Shown piece by piece: positions 20,332 to 31,599 of a DNA stretch of 64,000 nt (its first letter is position 1; each line of letters starts with the position of its first letter). Origin of the DNA: Hexactinellida sp. DTS-2022 (lineage: Eukaryota > Porifera > Hexactinellida); contig JAPNXP010000001.1 in assembly GCA_028753945.1 (NCBI GenBank), positions 6,562,501 through 6,626,500 of the forward strand. The letters run 5' to 3'. The position numbers were made by a program, and so were the translations under genes. The notes beneath the pieces are model-generated. The model was not told the origin of the DNA and made no database searches. It saw only the letters and a program-made list of their open reading frames with translations.

Positions 20332-22479
20332 CAGGGGCGGATTGGGCCGCCGGGACAAAGGGGTAATGCCCGGTGGGCCGGTGGGCCGGTGGATCGATGG
20401 GCTGGAGGTCGGACGACGGACGACCTTTATTCGGTGCATTGATACAAATGCATTGATATATATCAAAGATTATAATAGTCTCTATTCAGTCCTAGTGGAT
20501 TTATCTGCAATATTATCCCTTAGCTTTTCAACTTAGTCAATATACGTCTCTGTAATGGTGTGGCATATTAATTAAAGCTGAAATAATGTTCCAAGGTTCA
20601 TTGACCGTTCAATAGTGCAACCTGAAATTAGCAACCATAATAAGTCTAGAATAATCAATAACAAATTCAACCATTGTTTTACTATATTACGCATATACGT
20701 ATATGCATCCAGTGTTGAATTTGCTATTATATAAGTATTGCTCATACGCGCTTGCTAAGGCAGAATTTCACTTTTGGTAAACACTTTTTGAGTACAGATA
20801 TTAAAATACTATTAGCTATGCAAATTAAATGATTGGAAAGCGTAAAGGTTGGGCAGAAGAGCAGCGTGAGAAAAAGAAGATGTTGTTAATGTCAGATGCA
20901 GAGAAGTGTTCGAAGTTGACCGATATATTTAACTATTCTACTGTTACAGCAACTAGTGGACCTATTAATGCTACACAATGACACATACTTCCGGAGTAGA
21001 ACAGGATTGCACGACAATGACAAGCTACGCTATAGACGATACAAATGACATAGACGATCATGAAACCACTGTGGAAGAGAACTCAATGTTAGAGGAAAAA
21101 GTAGTGGATAACACAGAAATTGAATCCTTAGAAGAAGCACAAACCCACGTCGGAGATATTTTGTTAAACCCAAAGAAGATCAAAAGGCTTACTTTTTTCA
21201 TGTACATCCAATACAGCCATGTGATGGGAGAAATCTACCATTTTTACCAGAAAAAGTATTTAAAGGAAGGATAATACGCAACGTTTTAGAATAACATACA
21301 GTGAATCAAAAATGCCCTCTTCTGCACAGTTTGTTTGGCAAATAGCAAAATTTGATTGCGGTATTTTTTAGAGAGTCTTACAATAGGATGGATTTTTGGA
21401 GTAATTTATGCGAGAAAAATAGCCATCGTCGGTTACAAACTATTGGAGAACAGGTTTATGGTCTAAAGATGCAGCACTAACCAAATTTTTGGCTCTTTCG
21501 AGAGCCCACAGACTTCAATATACCTTGATGTTGTGCTTTCCTAGAACAAAATTGAAGAATCACAAAGTGGTATTTCTGAATTACGAGCGAAGGCTCGATC
21601 CCTTAAGACGCACTTTTGAAATTTGAAACCATAATGACAGCACATGTCTATCTACGGATCTTTCAATTAACAAACCTTTGTCCAAGTATCTACAAACAAC
21701 TCAACTGGGATAGACCTCTTGAAGGTACACCAATTGGTAATGGGTACTTTGCAACAACTAGTATCAATACAGCGAGATTTTGACACGGTAAAACTTACAG
21801 TTTATAGATTGGGTAGCCGATGAGCTGGATTGAAGGGTTCCTGAAAACTATATTATCTTACAGGACGCATTCCCAGCGAAGAGAACAAGAAGGAGGAAAA
21901 AGATGCCAGATGAATATGCATTCGAAGAACCAATTATTGATAGTTTAAAAAAATTCGAGGTACAAATACATAACAAGATTCTGGATAAAACTATTGAAAG
22001 TCTGAAATCGAGATTTGAGATTAATCAAGCCTTGTATAGAGATCTAGCTTGTTTGTCGCCGCTACAGTTTGAAGAAGTTAAGCAACAGATCCCCAGTGAC
22101 GCAATGGAAAAACTAAGTGAAACATTGATTAAGTTCGGTCAAAATGCATCCAAAGAGAATTTACAATCTGAGCTTCGGAATTTGGCTCACAACTGGGACA
22201 GGCTAAAAACAACACTTCCTGAAGAGTACAATATTCGCAATTACGAAGAACCAAATGAATATCCGGAAGAAATAATTAAATAAACTGAATTGTGTGAGAT
22301 TCTTTATAAAGAGGAGGGATCTGTCTGTAAGAGATGTCTAATGTGTCTAGTCTGTGTATACCTAATGCTGGAAAGATATAACTTGTTTAGCGAGGCTTAT
22401 AAGAATATTGGGTTGGCATATAAATATCTTCCACACTCTCTTCAACTCAAGTTGCATGCGAAAGAAGTTTTTCAACCCC
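20332..22479 (+). mobile_element. Decayed autonomous hAT element (TTF/ZMYM1-like)
   Basis: The left end CAGGGGCGGATTGGGCCGCC is a classic hAT terminus; a related end is at 43,318-43,385 in reverse. A broken transposase follows from ~20,831. The right end is missing: sequence changes to repeat R tail at ~22,480. No target duplication can be checked. Confidence 0.6.
20831..22479 (+). pseudogene. hAT transposase relic (TTF-type zinc finger family)
   Basis: The frame begins KRKGWAEEQREKKK with a basic N-terminus (20,831), continues through an acidic linker (20,978-21,200) to a degenerate TTF-finger region (HVHPIQPCDGRNLPF, another frame, ~21,200). Helical segments follow at 21,903-22,283 (open for 126 codons), and a C-terminal dimerisation-type segment has CKRCLMCL, RYNLFSEAYKNIGLAYKYL and HSLQL (22,290-22,470). 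The order matches ZMYM1-like hAT transposases. Frameshifts and stops lie near 20,980, 21,280-21,900 and 22,284. The terminal conserved ERSF-like box is degraded. Confidence 0.7.
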
Positions 22480-23783
22480 AGGTGCAAATTAGACGGTCCA
22501 TCCGCACTTACATGTCAAGTTTCAGCTCATCAACTATAAAGCTCTGGCCAGGGAACCGTATACGGAAAAAAAGAAAAAATCCAAAATTGCAGCTGTGCCG
22601 AGACATGTTCCTTTTGTGGTACTATATTTTGTTGGTGGTTTATTGATAGATCCTCCAAAAGGAAAAAAGTTAAACTATTTCAGAAAGGTGTTTCAGAAGG
22701 CATCGACCCTTAGAGTGGTAGAATTTTCGTTTTAGCTCACTTCATTTTAGTCATCATCACCTCAAGGTGTCAAGATCCATTTGTAGAGGTGCTACGTGGC
22801 ATAAGGATCAATTGATAAATTTGAAATTTGTTTCTATCTTCTATAACAGGGGTGTGCAACCTGCGGCCCGCAACGCTCTGTGCTGCGGCCCGCGTGCTAC
22901 GCCTGTGCTTAATCATTCTAATTATTCAAAATATTAACAATGTTTTCTTCTAATCTAAATCTGAAGATTCGAAAACTATCCGAATCGCGGGCCGTGACAG
23001 ATCTGAGAAGCACAATGCGGCCCAGTGTTAAAAGAGGTTGCACACACCTGATCTATAATCTCTGAGATTTATGATATTTAATTAATTAGTATATATAATT
23101 ACATATTAATATTATTTATAATATAACACCAATTTCAATGTCGAGTTTCAATTATTATGTTAAATTAATTTGTCATAAATAATAAGTTAATTAATTTGGC
23201 TATCAAATTTCAATTCCGCAAACTCGATAACCCCTAATAAACAAATTTGAAGCATCTATATAAGTCATATACTGACTGAATTAATTAAAATTAATTACGT
23301 CAGTATATTTATAGGGCAACAGTATTCCTGCAGTAAATATAATCACATAATCTGTCGTTGTTAAGGAATGTAAATCTTAGTTTTCAATTAGAAAATAGAA
23401 GCCTACTCGATCTCACAAGTGGAATCAATATAATTTTTACAAGTTGGAAACAATAGAATTATAATTAACATTTTCATTTGAACTGAAGTGTTAGTAAGGA
23501 ATTTGCAACTCAATTGTGGCACAAACGAAACCCAATTTAGAAATTCGTGAACTGTGAAAAGGTGTAGAATTCGATTCTCTATCGAATGCATATAAATTGA
23601 ATTTTCGCGCACTATTTATTGTTCCTTTTCTAACATTTAATAGATAAAGAATGTGTCCAAAAAAAAATAATACAAAATCGTGACTCCAGGTGCACATCTG
23701 TAACCCATGAGACACATATCCTGAAAATTTGGGCTCTTAGTTAATTAAACTCTGTTCTGTGGAGAGAATACGGACTAATAAAA
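22480..23783 (+). repeat. Repeat R, copy 5 (interrupted by a hAT MITE)
   Basis: A tail fragment of the second tail type (aggtgcaaattagacggtcc) leads into a truncated hairpin (22,576-22,668; right arm missing) and an A-type body to 23,783. The body is interrupted at 22,847-23,050. Confidence 0.75.
22847..23050. mobile_element. hAT-type MITE, 204 bp
   Basis: Starts CAGGGGTGTGCAACCTGCGG and ends AGAGGTTGCACACACCTG. The duplication is TTCTATAA / ATCTATAA (22,839-22,846; 23,051-23,058), 7 of 8 identical. The uninterrupted site is visible in the R copy at ~36,270 (cttctataatctctga). Confidence 0.88.
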
Positions 23784-24634
23784 AGAAATTGCAGCCTGTG
23801 CCGACGCAAGTTCCTTTGGTGGCACTATATTTTGGTGGTGGTTCATTGATAGTGCCTCCATAGGAACATGCTGTCGGCGCAGGCTGCAATTTTGGATTTT
23901 TTTTCCGCCATGTCATCATCACTATGAAGGTGTTAAATTATTTCAGAAAGGTGTTTCAGAAGGCAACGACCCTTAGAGTCGTGGAAGTTTCCATTTTGCT
24001 CACTTCGTTTCAAAGATATTCAAGTTTCAGTAGAATATTATAAGTGATGAGTCAGCATTTTTTATGTGAGTGTTGGGTCATCACCCAAAACCAACTAACC
24101 CATTTTATATGTCGAATTAAAAAAATTGTAAAAATACATTTTTTTAACGATGTCATCATCACCTCAAGGTGTCAAGACCCACTTGTATAAGTGGTACCTG
24201 GCATAAGGACCAATTGATAAATTGAAAGTTTGTTTATATCTTGTATCATCTCTGAGATTAATGAAATTTAGCTAATTAACATAAGAATTTAATTAATGTA
24301 TTAATTATTTAACACCATTATTATATACAGCAAAATAAATTAAGTTCAATTATTTGCAATTATTATTAATATAAATTGAATTTCACTATAATGTTTGAAT
24401 TCCACGCACTCGATAACCCCAATAATCCAATTGGAACCGTCTATAAGTTAAATACAAAAGGAATTAATTATAATTAATTACGTCAGTACATTAATTGTGC
24501 AAGAATATTCTCGCCTAAATAAATATATTCACTTAATCTGTCGTTGTTGTGGAATGTAAAATCTTACGGTTCTATCATAAACCATCTTGAGTTTAAAGCC
24601 ATTCATTCATTATGTATTGATAATAAATTATATT
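23784..24634 (+). repeat. Repeat R, copy 6, part left of the OTU transposon
   Basis: Hairpin 23,784-23,905, then a B-type body to 24,634. It continues to the right of the inserted transposon at 31,027. Confidence 0.75.
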
Positions 24635-24642
24635 ATTTTTAG

Positions 24643-25345
24643 ACGAGTGTTATCTTAGCGGCGGATTCATCGGCGGATTCGCAGACCTCACGTTTATGCT
24701 AATAACTCAAAAAGTTTACGCTGTACGTGAAAAATTTTCACATCAGCGGGAAGATGAAAGTTGTGACAACCCATATATAATCCCAAAATGTCAAAATTCC
24801 TTAAGATGACTCAGCAATTTTCGCTCAAATTTAGACCTCGGTTTTTCCATAATAACTCAAAAATTATCCATCAAATCAAATTTTCCTTTTAATCACATGT
24901 CTATCTCACCTATGACAACCTGTCATGCAAATTTCAAAACAAAATATTCATTTTTGAAAAAAAATTTTGAACATAAATTTCATTAAATTAATTTCACGAT
25001 CTTATCGGCGGATTCGCAGACCTCACGTTTATGCTAATAACTCAAAAAGTTTACGCTGTACGTGAATTTTTTTTACATCAGCGGAAAGATGAAAGTTGTG
25101 ACAACCCATATATAATCCCAAAATGTCAAAATTCCTTAAGATGACTCAGCAATTTTCGCTCAAATTTAGACCTCGGGTTTTCCATAATAACTCAAAAATT
25201 ATCCATCAAATCAAATTTTCCTTTTAATCACATGTCTATCTCACCTATGACAACCTGTAATGCAAATTTCAAAACAAAATATTCATTTTTGAAAAAATAT
25301 TATTAACATAAAATTTCACTAAAATCGGCTTACAATGATGATTTC
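24643..25345 (+). repeat. Left inverted end of the OTU transposon, tandemly duplicated
   Basis: The ~350-bp end occurs twice in a row: 24,643-25,003 and 25,004-25,345 (both with cggcggattcgcagacctca and catgtctatctcacctatga). The single right copy is 30,650-31,018. Only the outer left copy retains the extreme terminus. Confidence 0.85.
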
Positions 25346-26090
25346 CAATATCCATAATGTTGATATGTTGTCATTTAATAATACTATTGATAAGAATGTA
25401 TTTGATTTGCGTCAGTGTTCACAGGAATTAAAGTTTTAGGTACCTCTGAAGAATAATTAATGACCGCATTCCTAATTATATCAGGCTTAGTGATTACTTT
25501 CTGTAAACAAGCTTACATAATACAAACAACTTCATATATACAAATATATTTGGAATGCAATATTCATTAAGAGAATAGAATCAGACATATAAACAATATT
25601 ATGGTTACTACAACAATGTTAGGTATTTTAAGCATCTCCAGGTTTTTCCATTTCCATAATCTGCGTAACTTCTATCTGAATGATCTTACTTGTGGCCATG
25701 TTCCTTCTCTCCAAATATACGTACTATTTGCCTTTAAAGAGGGTGAATCTCATATAAATGTAAAGCAACATATTATCTCAGAATATGACTTACCAACGAG
25801 TGCATGTTATTAAAATGGTGACAAATATTAGTAATGCTTTATATAGAAAGATCGAGATAACCAAAGTTATTCTAAAAAAGTAAGAGAACTACTTAGTAGA
25901 ACATGGAAATAAAGAGAGAACTAGTTTATTGGTTTAGGATTTAACACATTAATGATAATATGCATTAATTCTTTTCACTGATACGATATTAAAAGGGCGC
26001 CATTAAATATAACAGGAAAGTACATCTACAAATTGTGGTAAAACTATTGCAACTCTTCTAAAACTCTGCCTTGTTCAATTTAAAAAATAA
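25346..26090. other. 3' non-coding region of the OTU transposon
   Basis: AT-rich; no credible frame. It should hold the polyadenylation site of the minus-strand gene. Confidence 0.5.
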
Positions 26091-29000
26091 TTAACTATTA
26101 TTTTCGAATTTAACAGAAATAATAGGTTCATAATGATTCCCAATATTTCGTATATATATCCCATTTGGGGTTGGCGCCTTCATTAACTCTTCAAAAGTTG
26201 ATCCATTCCCTGAAAATCCAATCCAACGTGTTCCCAACGGACCCAAGAATACCCAGATATCTATATTAAATAACAAAGCAGTTGCAAAGAGTTCAAGATC
26301 AGTAGCCCATTTCCCACTCTTCCTCATTCCTGTTTTGTTGACCCAGTCTTGTACATTTCGATAATTACCCTGCGTATAAACATATTTTGTGCGTAAATAT
26401 TTATTGCAACTCATACTTAGGTCACCTAGCATATTATCGATTATTAGCTCCCTAAACTCTGCATGGAAATCTTGACTACCAGTGATGAGATAAGAAATTG
26501 TCGAGAAATAGCAATTTCCATCGCCAATTATATATTGAGTCAAGTTTGGCGAATAACTAAATAAACTTTCTTCATTATCTACAATATCATTATAGGAGTA
26601 CGGTAACTCCTCGCGAAAGTGAAACTTCCACTTTTTACATGTAGAAATCTGCCAGTCTGTATGTGGCGGACGAAAGCTTGGTAGTACATATCGTATTAGC
26701 CCCGTCTCAACTATTTCCTCATCTGTAATTATAGAGGCCACTCGCATTACCTTTGATGCAGTTTGCGTACGTAAACTAGATAACTTTTCGCATTTTCGTG
26801 GGACAAATTTACGCTTAATTTTACATATTTTATTTTTCTTCTCAACTTTTTTCTTCTTAAATGTTTGAAATTCATATGATTTAGGTTGTAAATAACCGCA
26901 ATACACTTTCTTTTTTCGTGACCATTCTTCAACACTTTCCTCTTCCAAACTATTTCTTACTCTTTTATGACCTTTAAATACCTTATTCGCTCGCGGGTGA
27001 AAGGCAAATTGAAACGCTGATAACCTACTTACTATACCAGGATACAACAATTGTATCAAATCTCCAGGCCTCAAATTAGTTTTGGATTCCAAAATATTTA
27101 ACTTAACAATACGCATCCAATTCTCCACAATAGCGTTGCTAAAGATGCTAGTCTTGTTCTTATCCGCTACACTAATAGGTCCTAAGATTATTCCACTCCA
27201 TAAAGGTAATATAGGTAGGTAGAATGTTAACAAGTATTCTATAAGCTCCGGATTATAACAAGGATTTGGATCTGCATTTTTTCCTGGATTATTGTTGATC
27301 CAAGATTTGCAATTTTTTGCAATATTTACAAAATGTTTGCCGAAAGGGGATTTTTCTCTGTATGTTTTACTATCCTTGTTATCAATAGCAATATTATTAT
27401 CGTCCATATGTTCTTCAACCAAATATTCATTAGTCTCTGAGGAGTTTACGGAATCATTACTAATGAATGTTTCTAGCAAATGAGTATGTGTCTTTACTAT
27501 TGCACTTAAAGAACTACTCATAAATACAATGCATAAAGATTGGAATAAATTATTGATACTTGTCATTTCAACAGCGCGTACAATAAATCCGATACTATGT
27601 AAAAACAGTTTTCTCACTTCTTTTTGTAGTTTAAATTTTTTATTTATATGAAATCCTATGCTGTGCATTAAATGAGCCGAACATAAGTGAAGAATTACTT
27701 TAAAGTCCGTCTCATTAACTGCAGAATTTACATCTACCATATTCCAACACTTATGGAGATAGGTATCTATATCACACTTGAGAAAAATACTACAAGAACT
27801 GTGAATCAAAACCCAGCTGAAATCTATTTCAACTTGTGAAATGTTTAGATCGCCCAGTATTTTCTTTGCATCAAGGGACCATTTGTGCAAAAAATAACTT
27901 ATTTCAGCACTGGTGTGTCCTGAACTAATCATTTCTGCTAGTGGAATTGGACTAGTGGAGTAAGTAGGATGTCTTACAGTTAGAGCGTAATAGAATACTT
28001 TCTTTAGTGAGGGTTCTATTTTCCTAACAATTGATCCTGTGGCATCCAAGTGAAGAACAATTCTTGTATCTTTAAACAATTTCAATATTTTGATTTGATC
28101 TTCAGTGTACATATGTACAATAAAAGGATTATGACTTAGTGACTGTATGTAACCTCTAACATGAAGGCCAATAACACTATTTCTATAATACTGTTGTAAG
28201 CTAATTAACTCAGTCCAGTTATCATTAGAATACCTCTGTAAACTAGACAAATCAAATTTAGCTTTTCGCAGGACTGCAGAACTTCTAACCTTATTTAGGT
28301 TACCATAATTAAGCGCTAAGTTTGTGTTCTCTACAGAATCAAATTGATCATAGAAATAAGCATTTACAGATGTATCTGCTACCCCTCTAGCTACTTCTAA
28401 CCTATGCGAATGTGATAAATTTCGTGAGTGCACAGTTGTATTATCGAAATGCTGTTCAGATAAGGTTCCATAAGCTACATACTCCACAATAATATTTTCA
28501 TCAATTTTACACTCCAACGGCTCTTTCTTTATTACAAATGTAAATTCAAAACAATCTTTAAACTTACACACTGCTTTAGCTCTAAAAAAACAGCTATTTT
28601 GTTTTCTACTACTAAGTTTATTAACCTTTTTGTATTGAAAAGAAAGAACACATACAAAATTTCCCTCGATTTTTGAACTAAATAAATTGGTCCAATCTTT
28701 AGAAAATACTACAGAGTCTCCATGAATTAGTGTAATACTTTTCCATTCCATTCCACTTAGCAAAAATTCACCACAGATTTCCTCACTAAACATGGATTGT
28801 TCAACTATGACTTCATTACCCAGAGTACTGTCGTCATCTTCTGATGGCACTAGCAATTTGGACTCAGGGATATTAGAGGTAATAACAATTTCAGGTTGCG
28901 GGTCATCGGTAGATGACAATACCGGGACTTGTTGATTTGAAGAAGAAGAAGAGGTATGATGCAATTTTAGGCACAGAGATTCATGAAATGAGCTTAAAGT

Positions 29001-29828
29001 ATCTGAACTTTCTCGACAGGCTAGAATAAAGCTAGTGAATAAATCTAGTTGTTGCACTGTGATAGCTATATATGAATTCCCGAATAGCTCTAATATCCTA
29101 CAACTAATGTTTTCAACTAAAATCCACGCTTCCACTAAGTTACAATTTCGCCTGATTAGTCGAATCCATTGCATTGACTCCATTAGACAGCAACTAAACT
29201 TTTTCGACTGGTCGTGGAGTTTGTCATCCACTAGCATGAACTCACCACTAACAAGCGGACACTCTAAGCTGAAAAATTTCATTGCATCTAACCATAGACT
29301 ATTATTACAGTTTATGAATGACCAAAAATGGCTATCAGTCCTCCCTGTTTGGGGAGGAGGAGAAGCTATCTTAGACATGAGACCGTAAAGCTGGCAGTCA
29401 TCGCAACCAGATGCCAATAAACCTAGCAAACTGTTATTCGTTACGTCTCGCTGTAAACTAGGAAAACTGAAATCGATTTCATCCAAACTCCTCTTACTGA
29501 GTTCTATAGTGTCAGGATATGAGCTAGCAGATACTAACTGAGTACTGATATGCTCTACTGCCAATCGGGATACATCATTGGTGATAGACTTACGCGTACT
29601 GATCATTTGCTTTACGAGATGCTGAAAGTTTCCTCTATTCAATCTCCATTTGGAGCTGAGAGAATCGCGCTTAGTAGCCTTGTTTTTTCCAAAAAGAATA
29701 ATTGATAATTTTCCCCAGACAGATTTTGGCTTATGTTTGTCTCCTTTGTTCAAAGCATCTCTTACGCTATCGAAGCTTTCATAGCCGAGTTTCTGGAGAG
29801 CTTCCACGAATTGCTCTATTGAAGTCAT
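26091..29828 (-). CDS. DDE-like transposase with C-terminal OTU cysteine protease
   Basis: 1245 aa, single open frame, ATG at 29,828. The middle holds an RNase H-like transposase core: D595 (LHLDATGS), then AEMISSGHT, D669 (VEIDFSWVL), HLCSAHLMHSIG, and E902 (NAIVENWMRIVK) are good candidates for the catalytic triad. A basic stretch (KKKKVEKKNK) precedes an OTU domain at ~1090-1245, with D1103 and C1106 in GDGNCYF and H1232 in GNHYEPI as the expected protease residues. OTU enzymes usually cleave ubiquitin chains. Related DDE-OTU proteins appear, from memory, as uncharacterised genes in cnidarians and arthropods. The gene sits alone inside matching inverted ends, so it is probably that element's transposase. 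Confidence 0.85.
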   Translation of the reverse strand: MTSIEQFVEALQKLGYESFDSVRDALNKGDKHKPKSVWGKLSIILFGKNKATKRDSLSSKWRLNRGNFQHLVKQMISTRKSITNDVSRLAVEHISTQLVSASSYPDTIELSKRSLDEIDFSFPSLQRDVTNNSLLGLLASGCDDCQLYGLMSKIASPPPQTGRTDSHFWSFINCNNSLWLDAMKFFSLECPLVSGEFMLVDDKLHDQSKKFSCCLMESMQWIRLIRRNCNLVEAWILVENISCRILELFGNSYIAITVQQLDLFTSFILACRESSDTLSSFHESLCLKLHHTSSSSSNQQVPVLSSTDDPQPEIVITSNIPESKLLVPSEDDDSTLGNEVIVEQSMFSEEICGEFLLSGMEWKSITLIHGDSVVFSKDWTNLFSSKIEGNFVCVLSFQYKKVNKLSSRKQNSCFFRAKAVCKFKDCFEFTFVIKKEPLECKIDENIIVEYVAYGTLSEQHFDNTTVHSRNLSHSHRLEVARGVADTSVNAYFYDQFDSVENTNLALNYGNLNKVRSSAVLRKAKFDLSSLQRYSNDNWTELISLQQYYRNSVIGLHVRGYIQSLSHNPFIVHMYTEDQIKILKLFKDTRIVLHLDATGSIVRKIEPSLKKVFYYALTVRHPTYSTSPIPLAEMISSGHTSAEISYFLHKWSLDAKKILGDLNISQVEIDFSWVLIHSSCSIFLKCDIDTYLHKCWNMVDVNSAVNETDFKVILHLCSAHLMHSIGFHINKKFKLQKEVRKLFLHSIGFIVRAVEMTSINNLFQSLCIVFMSSSLSAIVKTHTHLLETFISNDSVNSSETNEYLVEEHMDDNNIAIDNKDSKTYREKSPFGKHFVNIAKNCKSWINNNPGKNADPNPCYNPELIEYLLTFYLPILPLWSGIILGPISVADKNKTSIFSNAIVENWMRIVKLNILESKTNLRPGDLIQLLYPGIVSRLSAFQFAFHPRANKVFKGHKRVRNSLEEESVEEWSRKKKVYCGYLQPKSYEFQTFKKKKVEKKNKICKIKRKFVPRKCEKLSSLRTQTASKVMRVASIITDEEIVETGLIRYVLPSFRPPHTDWQISTCKKWKFHFREELPYSYNDIVDNEESLFSYSPNLTQYIIGDGNCYFSTISYLITGSQDFHAEFRELIIDNMLGDLSMSCNKYLRTKYVYTQGNYRNVQDWVNKTGMRKSGKWATDLELFATALLFNIDIWVFLGPLGTRWIGFSGNGSTFEELMKAPTPNGIYIRNIGNHYEPIISVKFENNS

Positions 29829-30022
29829 TACTAGATGAAATAATAATAATAATTTTAATTAATCAATACATATATATATACTACTACAGTAGAACCTCGT
29901 TAGTACGAACACGGTTAATTAAGTCATTACTAGATGAAATAATAATAATTATTATAATTAATCAATACATATATATATACTACTACAGTAGAACCTCGTT
30001 AGTACGAACACGGTTAATTAAT
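29824..30022. repeat. 99-bp tandem duplication including the OTU gene start codon
   Basis: 29,824-29,922 and 29,923-30,021 are near-identical (gtcattactagatgaaataa ... cagtagaacctcgttagtac). The first unit starts in the gene's first codons and contains the 5' part of a pogo-like end, so the pogo end and the start codon region both exist twice. Confidence 0.85.
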
Positions 30023-30170
30023 ACGAATTTCCGGATAAGAAGAACAGTTCCACAAAATCAGGTCCTTACAATGGCGATTGAATGGGTATTACTCCGGTTA
30101 ATACGAACTCCGGATAAAGCGAACAAATTTTTATTGTCCGTTGGTATCGACTGCATATAGTAATTATATT
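29986..30170 (+). mobile_element. Truncated pogo/Tigger-like MITE
   Basis: CAGTAGAACCTCGTTAGTAC preceded by TA, followed by alternating tacgaa and ggataa motifs. The family also occurs at 52,206-52,365. The inverse right end is missing. A short duplicate of its left end is at 29,887. Confidence 0.65.
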
Positions 30171-30649
30171 AGTATTCGAGGCCGGCGGTATTTCCTTCCG
30201 CCGGACTTGGGCATCCAAAGCTTGAAGGCCACGTTATTGTAAATTAAATTTTAGATCTGATCATTCAAAATGTAGTGGTAAAAATATCGGTCTGGCCATG
30301 GCCTGCCCTGGTATTAAAATAAATAACAAAGTAGCTAAAAGGCAAATAAAATAAAAAAACTCACTTGAATTGGAAGAATCGACTTGGAGGAATAAAGAAG
30401 AGAGCAGAAAATAAATGAGAAGAAAATGGAGATGAGAAATATGCTGTAAAGTCAAAAAGATCTTTGAAAAAAAAGTGAAAAGTGTGTTTGAAAAAAATGA
30501 AATAAATTCGAAGAAAATCAAGTACACGTAGAAGAAAGGCAGTGTACCATTTATAGTGAGAAATCATTGAATTATAAACAAAGGATATAATAAATTCTGA
30601 TCAATAGTTATTAGACAACATATTCTACATTGTGGATATTGGATAGGTA
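30171..30649. other. 5' region of the OTU transposon
   Basis: Contains a small hairpin (gccggcggtatttccttccg) near 30,180 and a purine-rich stretch. Minus-strand frames at 30.26-30.57 kb are low-complexity and not credible. Confidence 0.45.
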
Positions 30650-31026
30650 TTCAAATCATCATTGTAAGCCGATTTTAGAAAAATTTATGTTAATAATATT
30701 TTTTCAAAAATGAATATTTTGTTTTGAAATTTGCATGACAGGTTGTCATAGGTGAGATAGACATGTGATTAAAAGGAAAATTTGATTTGATGGATAATTT
30801 TTGAGTTATTATGGAAAAACCGAGGTCTAAATTTGAGCGAAAATTGCTGAGTCATCTTAAGGAATTTTGACATTTTGGGATTATATATGGGTTGTCACAA
30901 CTTTCATCTTCCCGCTGATGTGAAAATTTTTCACGTACAGCGTAAACTTTTTGAGTTATTAGCATAAACGTGAGGTCTGCGAATCCGCCGATGAATCCGC
31001 CGCTAAGATAACACTCGTATTTTTAG

Positions 31027-31599
31027 TTATTTATTTTAGCAAAGTTATCCACGGTTAAGTTGAATTAAGTCAACAAATTCCTTATATTATAATATTTTAT
31101 TTAATCCATTGTATAGTAATACTACAATTAAATAGAAGCCAGCTGGAATTTATAAGTTAAATCAATATAATTATCGCAAGTTGAATCACTAGAGTAGGAT
31201 TTAACAAGTTAAATCAATATAATTATTACAAGTTGAAACAATGGAATTAGATTTCACAGTTTTACTGAAATTGAAGTGTGAGTAAACAAAGAAATTTCAA
31301 CCCCCATTTATGGCAGAAATTGACACCTTTATTGAAATATTTTTTCTCCCATCAGACGCAGAATTTTATGGCGAATCCAAATGTGAAATAAAATTTGGGG
31401 GTTTTGTAAAACAATTTTTGAGTTATGGACCAGACAAAATTTGAAAGGTGTTAAAGATGTGTCAAAAATTTGTTAATAAAAAATCGTAACCCCAGGTGCA
31501 AATTAGACGGTCCCATCGCACCTACATGCCAAGTTTAAGCCCATCAACAATTAAGCTCTGGCCAGGGCACCGTCTACGGAGAAAAAATAAAATAAAAAA
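31027..31599 (+). repeat. Repeat R, copy 6, part right of the OTU transposon
   Basis: Begins ttattttagcaaagttatcc and contains the extended body variant (catttatggcagaaatt; accagacaaaatttgaaagg) and the second tail type ending gtctacggag. Confidence 0.75.

Larger units (their letters stand above)
24643..31018 (-). mobile_element. Complete DNA transposon with OTU-domain transposase, 6.4 kb
   Basis: Ends ACGAGTGTTATCTTAGCGGC and its exact inverse lie at the head of ~365-bp inverted repeats (24,643-25,000; 30,650-31,018). ATTTTTAG is duplicated exactly (24,635-24,642; 31,019-31,026), and the empty site is repeat R (compare ~34,990-35,010). One gene of 1245 codons lies inside. An 8-bp duplication with long inverted ends fits MULE-, KDZ- or hAT-like superfamilies; I cannot assign it further. 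Confidence 0.85.

Noticed and set aside
29702-30160. 152-aa plus-strand frame with internal repeat
   Set aside because: Created by the 99-bp tandem duplication and a pogo MITE; antisense to the OTU gene start.
30261-30567. Two Phe/Leu-rich minus-strand frames
   Set aside because: Low-complexity purine-rich DNA read in reverse; not conserved and inside the OTU transposon leader.
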